Shown: piece after piece, positions 16,999 through 26,622 of the stretch
Position numbering within the stretch: the stretch's first letter is position 1
Layout of the letters: the number at the start of each line of letters is the position of its first letter
Assembly: GCA_030841025.1 (NCBI GenBank)
Contig: JAVEDJ010000179.1
Coordinates: 1 to 35,584, forward strand
From: Actinomycetota bacterium
GTDB taxonomy: Bacteria; Actinomycetota; Actinomycetes; JACCUZ01
DNA length: 35,584 nucleotides
Reading direction: 5' to 3'
Notes under the pieces: generated by a model
Told to the model about the DNA's origin: nothing
Database searches by the model: none
The model's input: the letters and a program-made list of their open reading frames with translations, nothing else
Position numbers and translations under genes: made by a program

Positions 16999-19479
16999 TC
17001 AGGCGCGGCGGACGGTCAGCCGCGCGTTCGTGCAGGTCGCGGCCAGTGTCGCCAGCTGGCGCTTCTCGGCGGCGTCAACGGTCAGGCCCCAGCGGACCTT
17101 CACTGCGACCCACTGCGCGACGTACTGGCAGCGTGCGGCCTTGACGGGCAGCCACCGCGTCGGATCCTGGCTGCCGCGGGCCCTGGCCACCTTCGTGCTG
17201 ACCGCGACGAGGGTGCGGGGGTCGGAGAGGTCGTTGGCGAAGGCCAGCCGTCGCGCCGCGGACCAGGACCGAGCACCCGACTCCCACGCCTCGCGCAGCG
17301 GCACGGTGGCGGTCACCGTCACACCCGAGGCCGCCTTGATGTTCGTGCGGTCGAGGTAGGAGAACCAGTCGCCGGTCCGGACCGTGCATCGTCGAGAGCC
17401 TGTGAAGGCCGCGGACCGGCGGGTCTCGGACACGAGGACCTCCGTGCGCGTGCTCTGGCAGTCGCGGTCGGCGTCCACCAGCGGGAAGCGCCTGGCCGAG
17501 TAGCCGGCACGAACCTCGCCGCGCACGGTAAGGGAAGCGACCGCGCTGCGGAGCGTGCCGCCGTAGGTCCGCGGCTGCACGGTGGGGGTCGTCGGGCCGG
17601 GTCCGGGCACGGTGACCGTGGGAGGCGGTACGACGACGACGGGATCGGCCACGACGGGTGGCGGAGCTGTGACCGTCGGCGGATCAGCGACCGCCGGAGG
17701 TTCGCTGGTGGTCACACCAGGCGCCGGGTCGACGCGGAGACTGAGCTGCCTCGTGGCGGCTGCTGCGGTGTCGGGGTTGGTGACCTGCACCGTGACGGGG
17801 GACGAGCCGGCTGACGACGGCGTCCCCGAGATCGTGCCCGTGCCGGAGAGCGTCAGCCCGGCCGGCAGCGAGCCGGAGGCCAGCGCCCAGCTGTAGCTGC
17901 CCGAGCCGCCGACCGCCGTGAGGTCGGCCTGGTAGGCGGCGCCCGACTCGGCGGCCGGCAACGCACTGGTCGCCACGGAGAGCGGGACGACGGTGTCGAC
18001 GACGCCGATGGTGTAGCGCCCGAGGCTCGCGTAGTCGCTGTAGCCGGTGGCCGTGGGACTGCCGGAGCCGACGCCGTCCACCTTCGCGAGGTAGGTGCCA
18101 GGCTCCAGCGTCCGGGTGAGGCCGGCGTTCAGGCCCTTGACGGAGTCGGCCGACTCCTTCGCGGCGGCCGGGTCGTCGGTGCCGAGCGGCGCGCCGGCGG
18201 CGTCGTACAGGTCGAGGCGTGCGTCCAGGTTCCCGCCCACGGTCTGGGGGGTGACCCGCACGGTGACCGGGCGCGCGGCACCGGACACCGTGAAGCTGAA
18301 CCAGTCGGTGTCCTGGCGCGAGGAGATGAGCCCGTCGGTGAGCGTCCCGTCGACCGGCAGCGTGGTCGCGCTGCCCGCGGCGTCCGCGTGGTCGTCGGCC
18401 ACGGGGGCCGCACCGTGGGCCGCGATGACGGCCAGGTCGTCCTCGGTGTTGTTGCTGTTGCTGTACTCGCCCTTGCTCCACTGCGTGACGGGCAGGTAGT
18501 AGCCCACTCCCATGATCGGCGCCCAGGCACCCTGGCCCGCGTAGTAAGGCTTTGTGGTCGTCCCGTCGTGGTTGAGGCCCAGGTTGTGCCCGATCTCGTG
18601 CGAGGCGGCCTCGGCCAGGGACTTCGGCTTGGCCGAGGTGCCGCGCTGGAAGATCAGCGCCGGCTGGTAGTAGGCAGGGCTGGAGGGCCGGTCGAAGACA
18701 CCGATGTAGGCGACACCGCCGCAGGAGCTGTTGCATCCCGCGGGATCGCCGTAGACGACGGTGTCGTTGGTGATGAGCGCGCGGGTGCCGTAGACCTGGT
18801 CGCTCACGCCCGAGCGGGTGATGGCGTCCGCGGCCGGCTCCTGCGTGGTGACGTTCACGTCGAACGGCGCGTAGTCCTCCGCGACCCGCTGCCAGACGCT
18901 GCGGATGGTGTCCTGCTCGGTGGGGCTGAACGACGCGGGCGCTCCATCGGTGTCGAACGGCGCCGCGACGAAGTCGCTGTTGCCGGTGTCCCGGTTCCAG
19001 ACGGTGCCGACGAGCCGTTCGCCGGTGAAGTCGAGGTAGATCGTCCGCTGCGACGCGGGCCGGCTGCTGAGCGCGAACGGGTTACCGCTCGGGTCCAGGC
19101 CGGCGAACTCAGGGGCCCCGGCGTCTGTCGGGGCTCCGGCGGGGTCCGGCTCGGCCGCCGCCGGCTCAGCGCGGATCGGCTCGACGACGACCGTCTCGCC
19201 GCACTCGTCGACCAGCACGGTTTCGTCGGTACGCAGCAGGGTGCGGTACTCGGACGGCGTCATGTCGACGTTGGCGGCCGCGGTCGGCAGGTCCGCGCCC
19301 AGCTCGCGGACGGCCGCAGCGCCGCCCACGGGGTCGGCCACGACGGCCTCGGCGCACGGCCGGGGCCTCGCGGGCTCGGCCTGGCCACCCGCCGCCCACG
19401 CGGGAGCGGACCCCAGCAGCGGACCGAGGAGCGTCGTGGCGGTGGCGAGCGTGGCCAGGCGCCGCGTGCGGGCACGCAT
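16999..19479 (-). CDS. secreted metzincin-like metalloprotease with Ig-like module and degenerate HNH (DUF1524-like) C-terminus
   Basis: An 826-aa exported protein. I chose ATG 19479 because GAGG lies 8 bases upstream and a signal peptide follows ([29 protein letters not shown]). The ORF-track ATG at 19524 lacks an SD. Order: prodomain (30-130); zinc protease domain with [11 protein letters not shown] (H294, E295, H298, H304, the extended metzincin motif); PPC-like beta domain (about 350-490, [11 protein letters not shown]); putative Ig He_PIG module (about 495-585, [19 protein letters not shown]); Pro/Val/Thr linker. The C-terminal 185 residues match the GmrSD/DUF1524 HNH fold ([33 protein letters not shown]), with four cysteines kept. 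Where family members have DHVVPL this protein has TATVPL, so the nuclease is probably dead. Confidence 0.88.
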   Translation of the reverse strand: MRARTRRLATLATATTLLGPLLGSAPAWAAGGQAEPARPRPCAEAVVADPVGGAAAVRELGADLPTAAANVDMTPSEYRTLLRTDETVLVDECGETVVVEPIRAEPAAAEPDPAGAPTDAGAPEFAGLDPSGNPFALSSRPASQRTIYLDFTGERLVGTVWNRDTGNSDFVAAPFDTDGAPASFSPTEQDTIRSVWQRVAEDYAPFDVNVTTQEPAADAITRSGVSDQVYGTRALITNDTVVYGDPAGCNSSCGGVAYIGVFDRPSSPAYYQPALIFQRGTSAKPKSLAEAASHEIGHNLGLNHDGTTTKPYYAGQGAWAPIMGVGYYLPVTQWSKGEYSNSNNTEDDLAVIAAHGAAPVADDHADAAGSATTLPVDGTLTDGLISSRQDTDWFSFTVSGAARPVTVRVTPQTVGGNLDARLDLYDAAGAPLGTDDPAAAKESADSVKGLNAGLTRTLEPGTYLAKVDGVGSGSPTATGYSDYASLGRYTIGVVDTVVPLSVATSALPAAESGAAYQADLTAVGGSGSYSWALASGSLPAGLTLSGTGTISGTPSSAGSSPVTVQVTNPDTAAAATRQLSLRVDPAPGVTTSEPPAVADPPTVTAPPPVVADPVVVVPPPTVTVPGPGPTTPTVQPRTYGGTLRSAVASLTVRGEVRAGYSARRFPLVDADRDCQSTRTEVLVSETRRSAAFTGSRRCTVRTGDWFSYLDRTNIKAASGVTVTATVPLREAWESGARSWSAARRLAFANDLSDPRTLVAVSTKVARARGSQDPTRWLPVKAARCQYVAQWVAVKVRWGLTVDAAEKRQLATLAATCTNARLTVRRA

Positions 19480-19741
19480 CAGGCCGTCCTCACCCGCACG
19501 CACCCGAGCCCAGCCGAAAGCCATGGTCGGTTCATCGCCTGAGCGGGCCGGGATCTTTAGCCCCTGGGGCTGTGTGCCTGCTCACGCGCCGGCCCAGCGG
19601 TGCGGGCCGGGCCGCCGCGATTGGGCCGACACGCCGGGTGGCCTGCTCGCGGCCACGACACGCCGGGGCTGTCGGTCCGGCCACCTAGACTCAGCACGCC
19701 AAACGGCACCCCGAAACGATCATCAGAGGCACTGCGACCAC
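19480..19741. other. intergenic region between divergent protease and dnaE
   Basis: A 262-base divergent gap. On the minus strand TAAAGA (19559-19554) is a weak -10 candidate for the protease gene, with no good -35. A short palindrome GCCCCTGGGGC sits beside it. On the plus strand TAGACT (19686-19691) is the best -10 candidate for dnaE. Nothing else is recognisable. Confidence 0.4.
19686..19691 (+). promoter_or_regulatory. -10 candidate for dnaE
   Basis: TAGACT is followed by a predicted start near 19698, leaving a 44-base leader with GAGG at 19725-19728. The -35 side is GC-rich and unconvincing. Confidence 0.4.
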
Positions 19742-22700
19742 ATGGGCTCCCGAGACTCCTTCGTGCACCTGCACGTGCACACCGAGTACTCCATGCTCGA
19801 CGGCGCCGCCCGCCTGACCGACCTGTTCCACGAGGCCGGCCGCATGGGGATGCCCGCCCTGGCGATGACTGACCACGGCAACGTCTTCGGCGCCTACGAC
19901 TTCTGGAAGAAGGCCAACGCCGCCGGCGTGAAGCCGATCATCGGCACCGAGGCCTACCTCACGCCGGGCACCCACCGCACCGACCGCAGCCGGGTCCGAT
20001 GGGCCGACGGGGGCGACGACGACGTCTCCGGCGGCGGCGCCTACACCCACATGACGATGTGGGCCGAGAACACCCCGGGCATGCACAACCTGTTCCGGCT
20101 CTCCAGCCTGGCGAGCCTCGAAGGGCAGTACTACAAGCCGCGCATGGACCGCGAGCTGCTGCAGACCTACGCCAAGGGCATCATCGCGACCACCGGCTGC
20201 CCCGGCGGCGAGGTGCAGACGCTGCTGCGCATCGGACGCTACGACGACGCGGTGCGCTCGGCCGCGGAGTTCCGGGACATCTTCGGCAAGGACAACTTCT
20301 TCTGCGAGGTCATGGACCACGGCCTGCCGGTCGAGCAGCGGGTCCGGGCCGACCTGCTGCGGCTGGCCAAGGACCTCGACCTGCCGCTTGTCGCCACCAA
20401 CGACCTGCACTACACCTACGCCAAGGACGCGGAGGCCCACGCGATCCTGCTGTGCGTGCAAGCGGGCCGCACCCTCGCCGACCCCAACCGGTTCAAGTTC
20501 GACGCCGACGACTTCTACCTCAAGACGCCCGAGGAGATGCGGGACGTCTGGCGCGACCTGCCGGAGGCCTGCGACAACACGCTCGCGATCGCCGAGCGCT
20601 GCGACGTGGCCTTCACCGAGGGCGCCAACCTGATGCCGCGCTTCCCGGTGCCCGAGGGCGAGTCCGAGGAGTCGTGGCTGGTCAAGGAGGTCGAGCGCGG
20701 ACTCGTACGCCGGTTCGCCGACCGCGAGGGCGGGGTCCCCGAGGAACACCGCAAGCAGGCCGCGTACGAAGTCGGTGTCATGGTTCAGATGGGCTTCCCG
20801 GGCTACTTCCTGGTGACCGCCGACCTCTGCGGCTACGCGAAGAAGAACGGCATCCGGGTCGGCCCGGGTCGCGGGTCGGCCGCCGGCTCGCTCGTCGCCT
20901 ACGCGCTGGGCATCACCGACCTCGACCCGATCCAGCACGGCCTGCTGTTCGAGCGCTTCCTCAACCCCGAACGCATCTCGATGCCCGACATCGACCTGGA
21001 CTTCGACGAGCGCCGCCGCGGCGACATGATCCGCTACGCCACCGAGCAGTACGGCGAGGACCGCGTCTCGCAGATCATCACCTACGGCACCATCAAGGCC
21101 AAGCAGGCCATCAAGGACTCCGCCCGCGTGCTCGGGTTCCCCTTCGCCATGGGTGACCGCATCACCAAGGTGATGCCACCGGCCGTCATGGGCAAGGAGA
21201 TCCCCCTCGCCGGCATCTTCGACAAGAGCCACGGGCGCTACAAGGAGGCGGGGGAGTTCCGGTCGCTCTACGAGAGCGATCCCGATGTCACCCGCGTCGT
21301 CGACAACGCGCGTGGGCTCGAGGGCCTCAAGCGGCAGTGGGGTGTGCACGCAGCCGGCGTCATCATGTCCAGCGAGCCGCTGCTCGACGTCGTACCGATC
21401 ATGCGCCGGGAGCAGGACGGCGCGATCATCACTCAGTTCGACATGGGTGCGTGCGAGACACTCGGGCTGCTGAAGATGGACTTCCTCGGCCTGCGCAACC
21501 TCACGGTCCTCGACGACTGCCTGGCCAACATCGAGGCCAACCGCGGCGAGACCTTGGTGCTCGAGACCCTGGGGCTCGACGACACGAAGGCCTACGAGCT
21601 GCTCGCTCGAGGCGACACGCTCGGCGTCTTCCAGCTCGACGGTGGACCGATGCGGTCGCTGCTGCGGTCGATGAGGCCCGACAACTTCGAGGACATCTCG
21701 GCAGTCCTGGCGCTCTACCGACCCGGGCCGATGGGCGCCAACGCGCACATCGAGTACGCCGACCGCAAGAACGGCCGCAAGGCCGTCGTCCCCATGCACC
21801 CCGAGCTCGAGCAGGCGCTGTCCGAGATCCTCGGCGACACGCACGGCCTGATCGTCTACCAGGAACAGGTCATGGCGATCGCCCAGCAGCTGGCGGGCTA
21901 CACGCTGGGTCAGGCCGACCTGCTGCGTCGCGCCATGGGCAAGAAGAAGAAGGAGATCCTCGACAAGGAGTACGTCCCCTTCTCCGACGGGATGCGGGCC
22001 AACGGCTACTCCGACGCGGCGATCAAGAAGCTGTGGGACGTGCTCGTCCCCTTCTCTGACTACGCCTTCAACAAGGCCCACACCGCGGGCTACGGCCTGG
22101 TGTCCTACTGGACGGCGTTCCTCAAGGCCAACTACCCGGCCGAGTACATGGCCGCGCTGCTGACCAGCGTTCGCGACGACAAGGACAAGTCCGCCCTCTA
22201 CCTCGGCGAGTGCCGCCGCATGGGCATCAAGGTGCTCCCGCCCGACGTCAACGAGTCCGACTCCAACTACACGCCGCGCGGCACCGACATCCGCTTCGGT
22301 CTCGCCGCGATCCGCAACGTCGGCGAGAACGTCGTTGCCTCGATCGCGGCCACCCGCAGCGTCAAGGGCAACTTCACCGACTTCACCGACTTCCTCGTCA
22401 AGGTCGACCCGGTCGCCTGCAACAAGAAGACCATCGAGTCTCTGGTCAAGGCCGGTGCCTTCGACTCGCTGGGCCACACCCGACGCGGGCTGCTCACCGT
22501 GCACGCCGAGGCGATCGACGCTGTCATGGACACCAAACGGGCCGAGGCCATCGGGCAGTTCGACCTGTTCGGCGCGGACGACGACGGCGGCACGCCGTTC
22601 GGGCTCGATCTCGCGATCCCGGTCGGCGAGTGGGACAAGACGGCGTTGCTGGCCTATGAGCGAGAGATGCTCGGGCTCTACGTCTCCGACCACCCGTTGT

Positions 22701-23266
22701 TCGGCATCGAGCACCTGCTGGCCGCCGCGGTCGACTGCTCGATCGCCACGCTGACCGGCTCCGAGGAGCGACAGGACGGCTCCCAGGTGACGATCGGCGG
22801 CCTGATCACCGGCCTGCAGCGCAAGGTCACGAAGAAGGGTGACGTCTGGGCGATTGCTGCCGTCGAGGACCTCGAGGGCGCCATCGACGTCATGTTCTTC
22901 CCGCAGACCTACCAGCTCTACGCGACCAGCCTCGCCGAGGACGCGGTCGTCGTGATCCGCGGCCGGCTCGACCGGCGCGAGGACGTACCCAAGCTCGTCG
23001 CGATGGAGCTGAGCCTGCCCGACCTGTCCGAGGGGCCCCGCGGCCCGGTCGTGATCTCGCTGCCGGTCGCGCGGTGTACGCCGCCGGTGGTCGAGCGCCT
23101 CAAGGAGGTGCTGGCCACCCACCCCGGCGCCACGGAGGTGCACCTGCGGCTGCAGGCGGCTGCCCGTACGACCGTGCTGCGCATCGACGACGGGTTGCGC
23201 GTCAACGCCACCCCGGCCCTGATGGGCGACCTCAAGCAGCTCCTCGGGCCCGCCTGCCTCAGCTGA
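19742..23266 (+). CDS. dnaE: DNA polymerase III alpha subunit (DnaE1), replicative
   Basis: The chromosomal replicase catalytic subunit. ATG 19742 gives 1174 aa, typical of actinobacterial DnaE1; the ORF-track start at 19241 is a shadow of the protease leader. The N-terminal PHP domain looks intact: [48 protein letters not shown]. This fits the PHP-dependent proofreading known for actinobacterial DnaE1. The palm carries the catalytic [18 protein letters not shown], followed by [11 protein letters not shown] upstream and [15 protein letters not shown] in the fingers. A tandem HhH segment is near [15 protein letters not shown], and the C-terminal OB fold is [19 protein letters not shown]. The nearest SD, GAGG, is 13 bases away, longer than usual. 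Confidence 0.97.
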   Translation: MGSRDSFVHLHVHTEYSMLDGAARLTDLFHEAGRMGMPALAMTDHGNVFGAYDFWKKANAAGVKPIIGTEAYLTPGTHRTDRSRVRWADGGDDDVSGGGAYTHMTMWAENTPGMHNLFRLSSLASLEGQYYKPRMDRELLQTYAKGIIATTGCPGGEVQTLLRIGRYDDAVRSAAEFRDIFGKDNFFCEVMDHGLPVEQRVRADLLRLAKDLDLPLVATNDLHYTYAKDAEAHAILLCVQAGRTLADPNRFKFDADDFYLKTPEEMRDVWRDLPEACDNTLAIAERCDVAFTEGANLMPRFPVPEGESEESWLVKEVERGLVRRFADREGGVPEEHRKQAAYEVGVMVQMGFPGYFLVTADLCGYAKKNGIRVGPGRGSAAGSLVAYALGITDLDPIQHGLLFERFLNPERISMPDIDLDFDERRRGDMIRYATEQYGEDRVSQIITYGTIKAKQAIKDSARVLGFPFAMGDRITKVMPPAVMGKEIPLAGIFDKSHGRYKEAGEFRSLYESDPDVTRVVDNARGLEGLKRQWGVHAAGVIMSSEPLLDVVPIMRREQDGAIITQFDMGACETLGLLKMDFLGLRNLTVLDDCLANIEANRGETLVLETLGLDDTKAYELLARGDTLGVFQLDGGPMRSLLRSMRPDNFEDISAVLALYRPGPMGANAHIEYADRKNGRKAVVPMHPELEQALSEILGDTHGLIVYQEQVMAIAQQLAGYTLGQADLLRRAMGKKKKEILDKEYVPFSDGMRANGYSDAAIKKLWDVLVPFSDYAFNKAHTAGYGLVSYWTAFLKANYPAEYMAALLTSVRDDKDKSALYLGECRRMGIKVLPPDVNESDSNYTPRGTDIRFGLAAIRNVGENVVASIAATRSVKGNFTDFTDFLVKVDPVACNKKTIESLVKAGAFDSLGHTRRGLLTVHAEAIDAVMDTKRAEAIGQFDLFGADDDGGTPFGLDLAIPVGEWDKTALLAYEREMLGLYVSDHPLFGIEHLLAAAVDCSIATLTGSEERQDGSQVTIGGLITGLQRKVTKKGDVWAIAAVEDLEGAIDVMFFPQTYQLYATSLAEDAVVVIRGRLDRREDVPKLVAMELSLPDLSEGPRGPVVISLPVARCTPPVVERLKEVLATHPGATEVHLRLQAAARTTVLRIDDGLRVNATPALMGDLKQLLGPACLS

Positions 23267-23284
23267 CCCGCCGTCGACTGGGCT

Positions 23285-23303
23285 GTCCGGCGGGGGGCCG
23301 GAC
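23285..23303 (+). terminator. small hairpin after dnaE
   Basis: GTCCGGC and GCCGGAC form a perfect 7-bp stem over a GGGGG loop, 18 bases after the dnaE stop. There is no U-run. It may end the dnaE transcript before the next leaderless promoter. Confidence 0.4.
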
Positions 23304-23310
23304 GGGCTGC

Positions 23311-23316
23311 GAGACT
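23311..23316 (+). promoter_or_regulatory. -10-like hexamer for leaderless DUF2567-like gene
   Basis: GAGACT lies exactly 6 nt before GTG 23323. It is weaker than its counterparts (G at position 1) but has the same spacing, and no SD is present. Confidence 0.35.
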
Positions 23317-23322
23317 GGACGG

Positions 23323-24099
23323 GTGACCTCCGGCGCCCGTTCCGAGCTGCGCACCGGCGCCCTGGTGGCCGCCGCGCTGCTCGTGGCGGGCGTCCCCGTG
23401 GCCGTGGTGTGGCGGCTGATCGCGCCGCTGCCCCGGCTCGTCGTCAACACCGGGGGAGTCTTCTTCGCGGAGCAGAACGCCGAGTACGCCGTCGCCGCGG
23501 ACGGCTGGTTCGCCGTGTGCAGTGCCACGGCTGGGCTGGTCGCTGCGCTCGTCGTCTTCGCCCGCGCCCGCCACTCGCGGGTCGGCGCCCTGGTCGGGCT
23601 GGCAGTCGGCGGGCTGCTCGGTTCGGTCGTGGCCTGGCGGCTCGGCATGATCCTGGGCCCGGGCGACGCGCTGGTGACGGCGAATGGGCTCGACGTCGGC
23701 ACCCGCTTCGACGGACCGCTGCGCCTCTCGGCCTTGGGGGTCCTGTTCGCCTGGCCCATCGCGGCGGTCGTGGCGTGGTTCGCCCTCACGGCGGGGCTGG
23801 AGCCGCCGGAGCAGCCCGGCGCCGACCTCGAGGACGTCACCGGGCCGCCGTTCCCCGTCACGGTGCTGCGGCCCGGCTACGCCATCGACGAGGTCGACGA
23901 GCTGTTCCGTCGCCTGGACGGCGGGGAGCTGAGCGCCGAGGACGCGCGCGCGGTGCGCTTCTCACCGACCAGGCTGCGCCGCGGCTACGACGGCGTGAGC
24001 GTCGACGGGGCGCTCCAGGCGCGGGCCGACGCCCACGACAGGAGCGACCTCAGCCGTCCGGACCCGGCCGGCGGATCGGTGCCACCGTCGCCCCGGTGA
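23323..24099 (+). CDS. DUF2567-like membrane protein with DivIVA-like C-terminal motifs
   Basis: A 258-aa membrane protein. Four helices are visible: LVAAALLVAGVPVAVVWRL, WFAVCSATAGLVAALVVFA, RVGALVGLAVGGLLGSVVAWRLG and LGVLFAWPIAAVVAWFALTAG. The loop FFAEQNAEYAVAADGWF resembles DUF2567 proteins. The cytoplasmic tail has FPVTVLRPGYAIDEVDELFRRL and VRFSPTRLRRGYDGVSVDGAL, two copies of the GYDxxEVD-type motif found in DivIVA-domain proteins and, in this window, at KPGYDETEVDEFL in divIVA. That suggests polar or septal targeting, but this is inference. GTG 23323 replaces the ORF-track start at 23074. Its last 50 bases overlap the convergent ybaK gene. Confidence 0.8.
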   Translation: MTSGARSELRTGALVAAALLVAGVPVAVVWRLIAPLPRLVVNTGGVFFAEQNAEYAVAADGWFAVCSATAGLVAALVVFARARHSRVGALVGLAVGGLLGSVVAWRLGMILGPGDALVTANGLDVGTRFDGPLRLSALGVLFAWPIAAVVAWFALTAGLEPPEQPGADLEDVTGPPFPVTVLRPGYAIDEVDELFRRLDGGELSAEDARAVRFSPTRLRRGYDGVSVDGALQARADAHDRSDLSRPDPAGGSVPPSPR

Positions 24100-24574
24100 C
24101 CCGCACGAGCTCGTCGGGCGCGAGCGAGACCTGCAGGCCGCGCCGGCCCGCGGACACGTAGACGACCGGCTCGTCGCTGACCGTCTCGTCGATCACCGTG
24201 CGCAACCGCGTCCGGCTCCCGACCGGGCTGATGCCACCGACGACGTACCCGGTCGCCCGCTCCGCGTCGGCCGGGTCCGCCATCGCCGCCCGCTTGCCGC
24301 CGGCCGCAGCCGCGAGCGCCTTGAGGTCGAGGCGGGCGCTGACCGGTACCACGGCCACGACAAGTCGCTCGTCGACCCGGGCCAGCAGCGTCTTGAAGAC
24401 CCGGTCCGGGGAGAGGTCCAGCGCGGCGGCGGCCTCGTGGCCGTACGACGGCGCCGCGCCGCGCCCGTCGTGGGGCTGGGTCCGGTAGGTGTGCAGCTCG
24501 AAAGGCACCCCGGCGGCGGTCAGCGCCGTGGTGGCCGCAGTGCCACCGGTGGCGGAGCGGGCGCGCTTGGTCAG
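24050..24574 (-). CDS. ybaK: YbaK-type Cys-tRNA(Pro)/Cys-tRNA(Cys) deacylase, apparent CTG start
   Basis: Trans-editing hydrolase that clears mischarged prolyl-tRNA. From CTG 24574 the product is 174 aa. It has VPFELHTYRTQP, GHEAAAALDLSPDRVFKTLLA (the catalytic-pocket lysine region), DLKALAAAAGGKRAAMADPADAERATGYVVGGISPVGSRTRL and ETVSDEPVVYVSAGRRGLQVSLAPDEL. These are all YbaK signatures. No in-frame ATG or GTG exists near the expected N-terminus; the ORF-track ATG at 24859 would add a 95-residue shadow of the upstream gene. CTG 24574 overlaps the TGA of the Lon-N gene as CTGA, so I take it as the start with coupled translation. An internal GTG at the VPFELH valine is the alternative. It overlaps the convergent gene tail by 50 bases. 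Confidence 0.9.
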   Translation of the reverse strand: MTKRARSATGGTAATTALTAAGVPFELHTYRTQPHDGRGAAPSYGHEAAAALDLSPDRVFKTLLARVDERLVVAVVPVSARLDLKALAAAAGGKRAAMADPADAERATGYVVGGISPVGSRTRLRTVIDETVSDEPVVYVSAGRRGLQVSLAPDELVRVTGATVAPIRRPGPDG

Positions 24575-25254
24575 TTGGGGCTCACCACCGTCCGGGTCAG
24601 ATGGACGGCCGGCAGCGACGGGAGCAGCCGGAGCAGGGCGGCCTCGCGCCGCAGCACCGCGAGCTCGGCGCGCAACCGGGTCGTGGTGTCCGGCGCCTCG
24701 AGCAACCGCTGCTTGTCGGTGAGGTCGAGAATCGCGGAGGCGGCGACCAGGTAGGACAGCACGGCGGGGTCTGCGGGCAGCTCCCGCTCGGGGCCCATCC
24801 CCATCTCGTCGCCGCGGTCCGGGCCAGGTCGGGTCAGCGCCGCCCGGTAGGCGTTCCACACCGAGCGGACGCTGCGGGCCACGATCGGCGCCGCCGCTCC
24901 CTCGGGCTCGTCGAGGAACTCCACCTGGGCCCGCAGGTAGGGGCCGGTCTCGTCCAGCGACCCGACGACGAAGCGGCGGGTCCCCGTCCCCACGACGTCG
25001 AACCGGCCGTCGGCGTACGGCTCGACCTGGCGCAGCCGCGCCAGGCAGCCGACGGCGTGCAGCGCGCGGACGCCGTCGGCACCGACCTCGCGGCCCTCGC
25101 GGATAGCGACCACCCCGAAGACGCGCTCGCCGTCGGGTCCCTCGATCAGGTCACGCATCATGGCGCGGTAGCGGTCCTCGAACACGTGCAGCGGCAGCAG
25201 CAGGCCCGGGAAGAGCACCGTTCCCAGCGGGAAGAGGGGCAGCGGCTGCGACAC
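24571..25254 (-). CDS. Lon N-terminal (substrate-binding) domain protein
   Basis: A 227-aa stand-alone LON-N/PUA-like domain protein without the AAA or protease parts. It begins MSQPLPLFPLGTVLFPGLLLPLHVFEDRYRAMMRD, the classic Lon-N start, with FGVVAIREGREVG and YADGRFDVVGTGTRRFVV following. The C-terminal helices (DPAVLSYLVAASAILDLTDKQRLLEAPDTTTRL) match Lon-N. Such proteins are common in actinobacteria and their function is unknown; substrate recognition for a protease is a guess. GTG 25254 has no SD but has TAGGCT 6 nt upstream, so it is probably leaderless. It is divergent from hisD by 69 bases. Confidence 0.9.
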   Translation of the reverse strand: MSQPLPLFPLGTVLFPGLLLPLHVFEDRYRAMMRDLIEGPDGERVFGVVAIREGREVGADGVRALHAVGCLARLRQVEPYADGRFDVVGTGTRRFVVGSLDETGPYLRAQVEFLDEPEGAAAPIVARSVRSVWNAYRAALTRPGPDRGDEMGMGPERELPADPAVLSYLVAASAILDLTDKQRLLEAPDTTTRLRAELAVLRREAALLRLLPSLPAVHLTRTVVSPN

Positions 25255-25260
25255 CGCGCC

Positions 25261-25266
25261 AGCCTA
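25261..25266 (-). promoter_or_regulatory. -10 element for leaderless Lon-N gene
   Basis: On the minus strand TAGGCT is followed by GGCGCG and then GTG 25254. The spacing is exactly 6 nt, and there is no SD. Confidence 0.55.
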
Positions 25267-25311
25267 CGGTCCGCAGAGCGTGCACCTGCTCGCTCGCAAG
25301 GCCTTGCTCCG

Positions 25312-25317
25312 TAGACT
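25312..25317 (+). promoter_or_regulatory. -10 element for leaderless hisD
   Basis: TAGACT is followed by CGCACC and then GTG 25324, again 6 nt, with no SD. No clear -35 is seen in the short gap shared with the divergent gene. Confidence 0.6.
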
Positions 25318-25323
25318 CGCACC

Positions 25324-26622
25324 GTGATTTCCCGAGTCGACCTGCGCGGCAAGCAGCCGAGCACCGCCGAGCTGCGGCGGGTCCTGCCCCGGGCCGAGCT
25401 GGGCGTCGAGGTCGCGCTCGACGTCGTACGGCCGATCTGCGATGACGTACGGCGTCGCGGCGCCGCCGCCGTGCGCGAGCACACCGCGACCTTCGACCAC
25501 GTCGACGTGCCCACGACCCGCGTGCCCGCCGAGGCGCTGCGGCAAGCTCTCGACGGGCTCGACCCGGACGTCCGCGCCGCCCTCGAGGAGGCGGCCCGCC
25601 GCGCCCGCCAGGTGCACGAGGCGCAGCGCCGTACCGACGCGACGGTGGAGGTGGCCCCGGGGGGTGTCGTGACCGAGCGATGGGTGCCGGTGCGCCGGGT
25701 CGGCCTCTACGTGCCGGGCGGCCTGCTGGCCTATCCCTCCAGCGTCGTGATGAACGTCGTCCCGGCGCAGGTCGCCGGGGTGGGCTCGCTGGCCGTCGCC
25801 AGCCCGCCCCAGGCCGACGGCCGGCCCGACCCGGTGATCCTCGCGGCCTGCGCGCTGCTCGGCGTCGAGGAGGTGCACGCCGTCGGTGGTGCCCAGGCGA
25901 TCGCGATGTTCGCCTACGGCACCGAGGACTGCGAGCCGGCCGACCTGGTGACCGGTCCGGGCAACATCTACGTCGCGTCCGCCAAGCGGCTGCTCAAGGG
26001 CGTCATCGGCACCGACGGCGAGGCCGGGCCGACCGAGATCGGGATCCTCGCCGACGACACGGCCGACCCCGTGTTCGTCGCGGCCGACCTGATCGCCCAG
26101 GCCGAGCACGACGCCAACGCCTCCTGCCTGCTGGTGACCACGAGCCCAGGGCTGCTCGACGAGGTCGACGCCGAGCTGGCGCGCCGGGTGCCCGCCACCC
26201 GGCACACCGAGCGCGTCGCGACCGCCCTGCGCAACCAGTCGGCACACATCCTCGTCGACGACCTCGAGCAGGGACTCGCTGTCGTCGATGAGTGGGCCGC
26301 CGAGCACCTCGAGGTCCTCACCCGCGACGCCTCGTCGTGGGCCGCCCGGGTCACCAATGCCGGCGCCGTGTTCGTCGGTCCCTACGCACCGGTGTCCCTC
26401 GGCGACTACCTGGCCGGGTCCAACCACGTGCTGCCCACGGGTGGCACAGCCCGGCACACGGGCGGCCTGTCGGTGCAGTCCTTCCTGCGCAGCCAGCACG
26501 TCATCGACTACACCCGCGACGCGCTCGCCGATGTGGCTCCGCTCGTCGACGCCCTCGGCGGCAGCGAGGACCTGATCGCCCACGTCGATGCCGTGCGAGC
26601 CCGCATCCCCCGCACGCCGTGA
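25324..26622 (+). CDS. hisD: histidinol dehydrogenase
   Basis: NAD- and zinc-dependent four-electron oxidation of histidinol to histidine, the last pathway step. The 432-aa protein has the family motifs [72 protein letters not shown] (zinc and substrate region), AQAEHDANA and [11 protein letters not shown] 25324 is preceded by the -10 TAGACT and no SD. It heads hisDCB, and its TGA overlaps the hisC GTG. Confidence 0.97.
   Translation: MISRVDLRGKQPSTAELRRVLPRAELGVEVALDVVRPICDDVRRRGAAAVREHTATFDHVDVPTTRVPAEALRQALDGLDPDVRAALEEAARRARQVHEAQRRTDATVEVAPGGVVTERWVPVRRVGLYVPGGLLAYPSSVVMNVVPAQVAGVGSLAVASPPQADGRPDPVILAACALLGVEEVHAVGGAQAIAMFAYGTEDCEPADLVTGPGNIYVASAKRLLKGVIGTDGEAGPTEIGILADDTADPVFVAADLIAQAEHDANASCLLVTTSPGLLDEVDAELARRVPATRHTERVATALRNQSAHILVDDLEQGLAVVDEWAAEHLEVLTRDASSWAARVTNAGAVFVGPYAPVSLGDYLAGSNHVLPTGGTARHTGGLSVQSFLRSQHVIDYTRDALADVAPLVDALGGSEDLIAHVDAVRARIPRTP

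Noticed and set aside
19691-23143. 1150-aa minus-strand ORF opposite dnaE
   Set aside because: Antisense shadow of dnaE with no domain, RBS or conserved motif; long open antisense frames are expected at this GC content.
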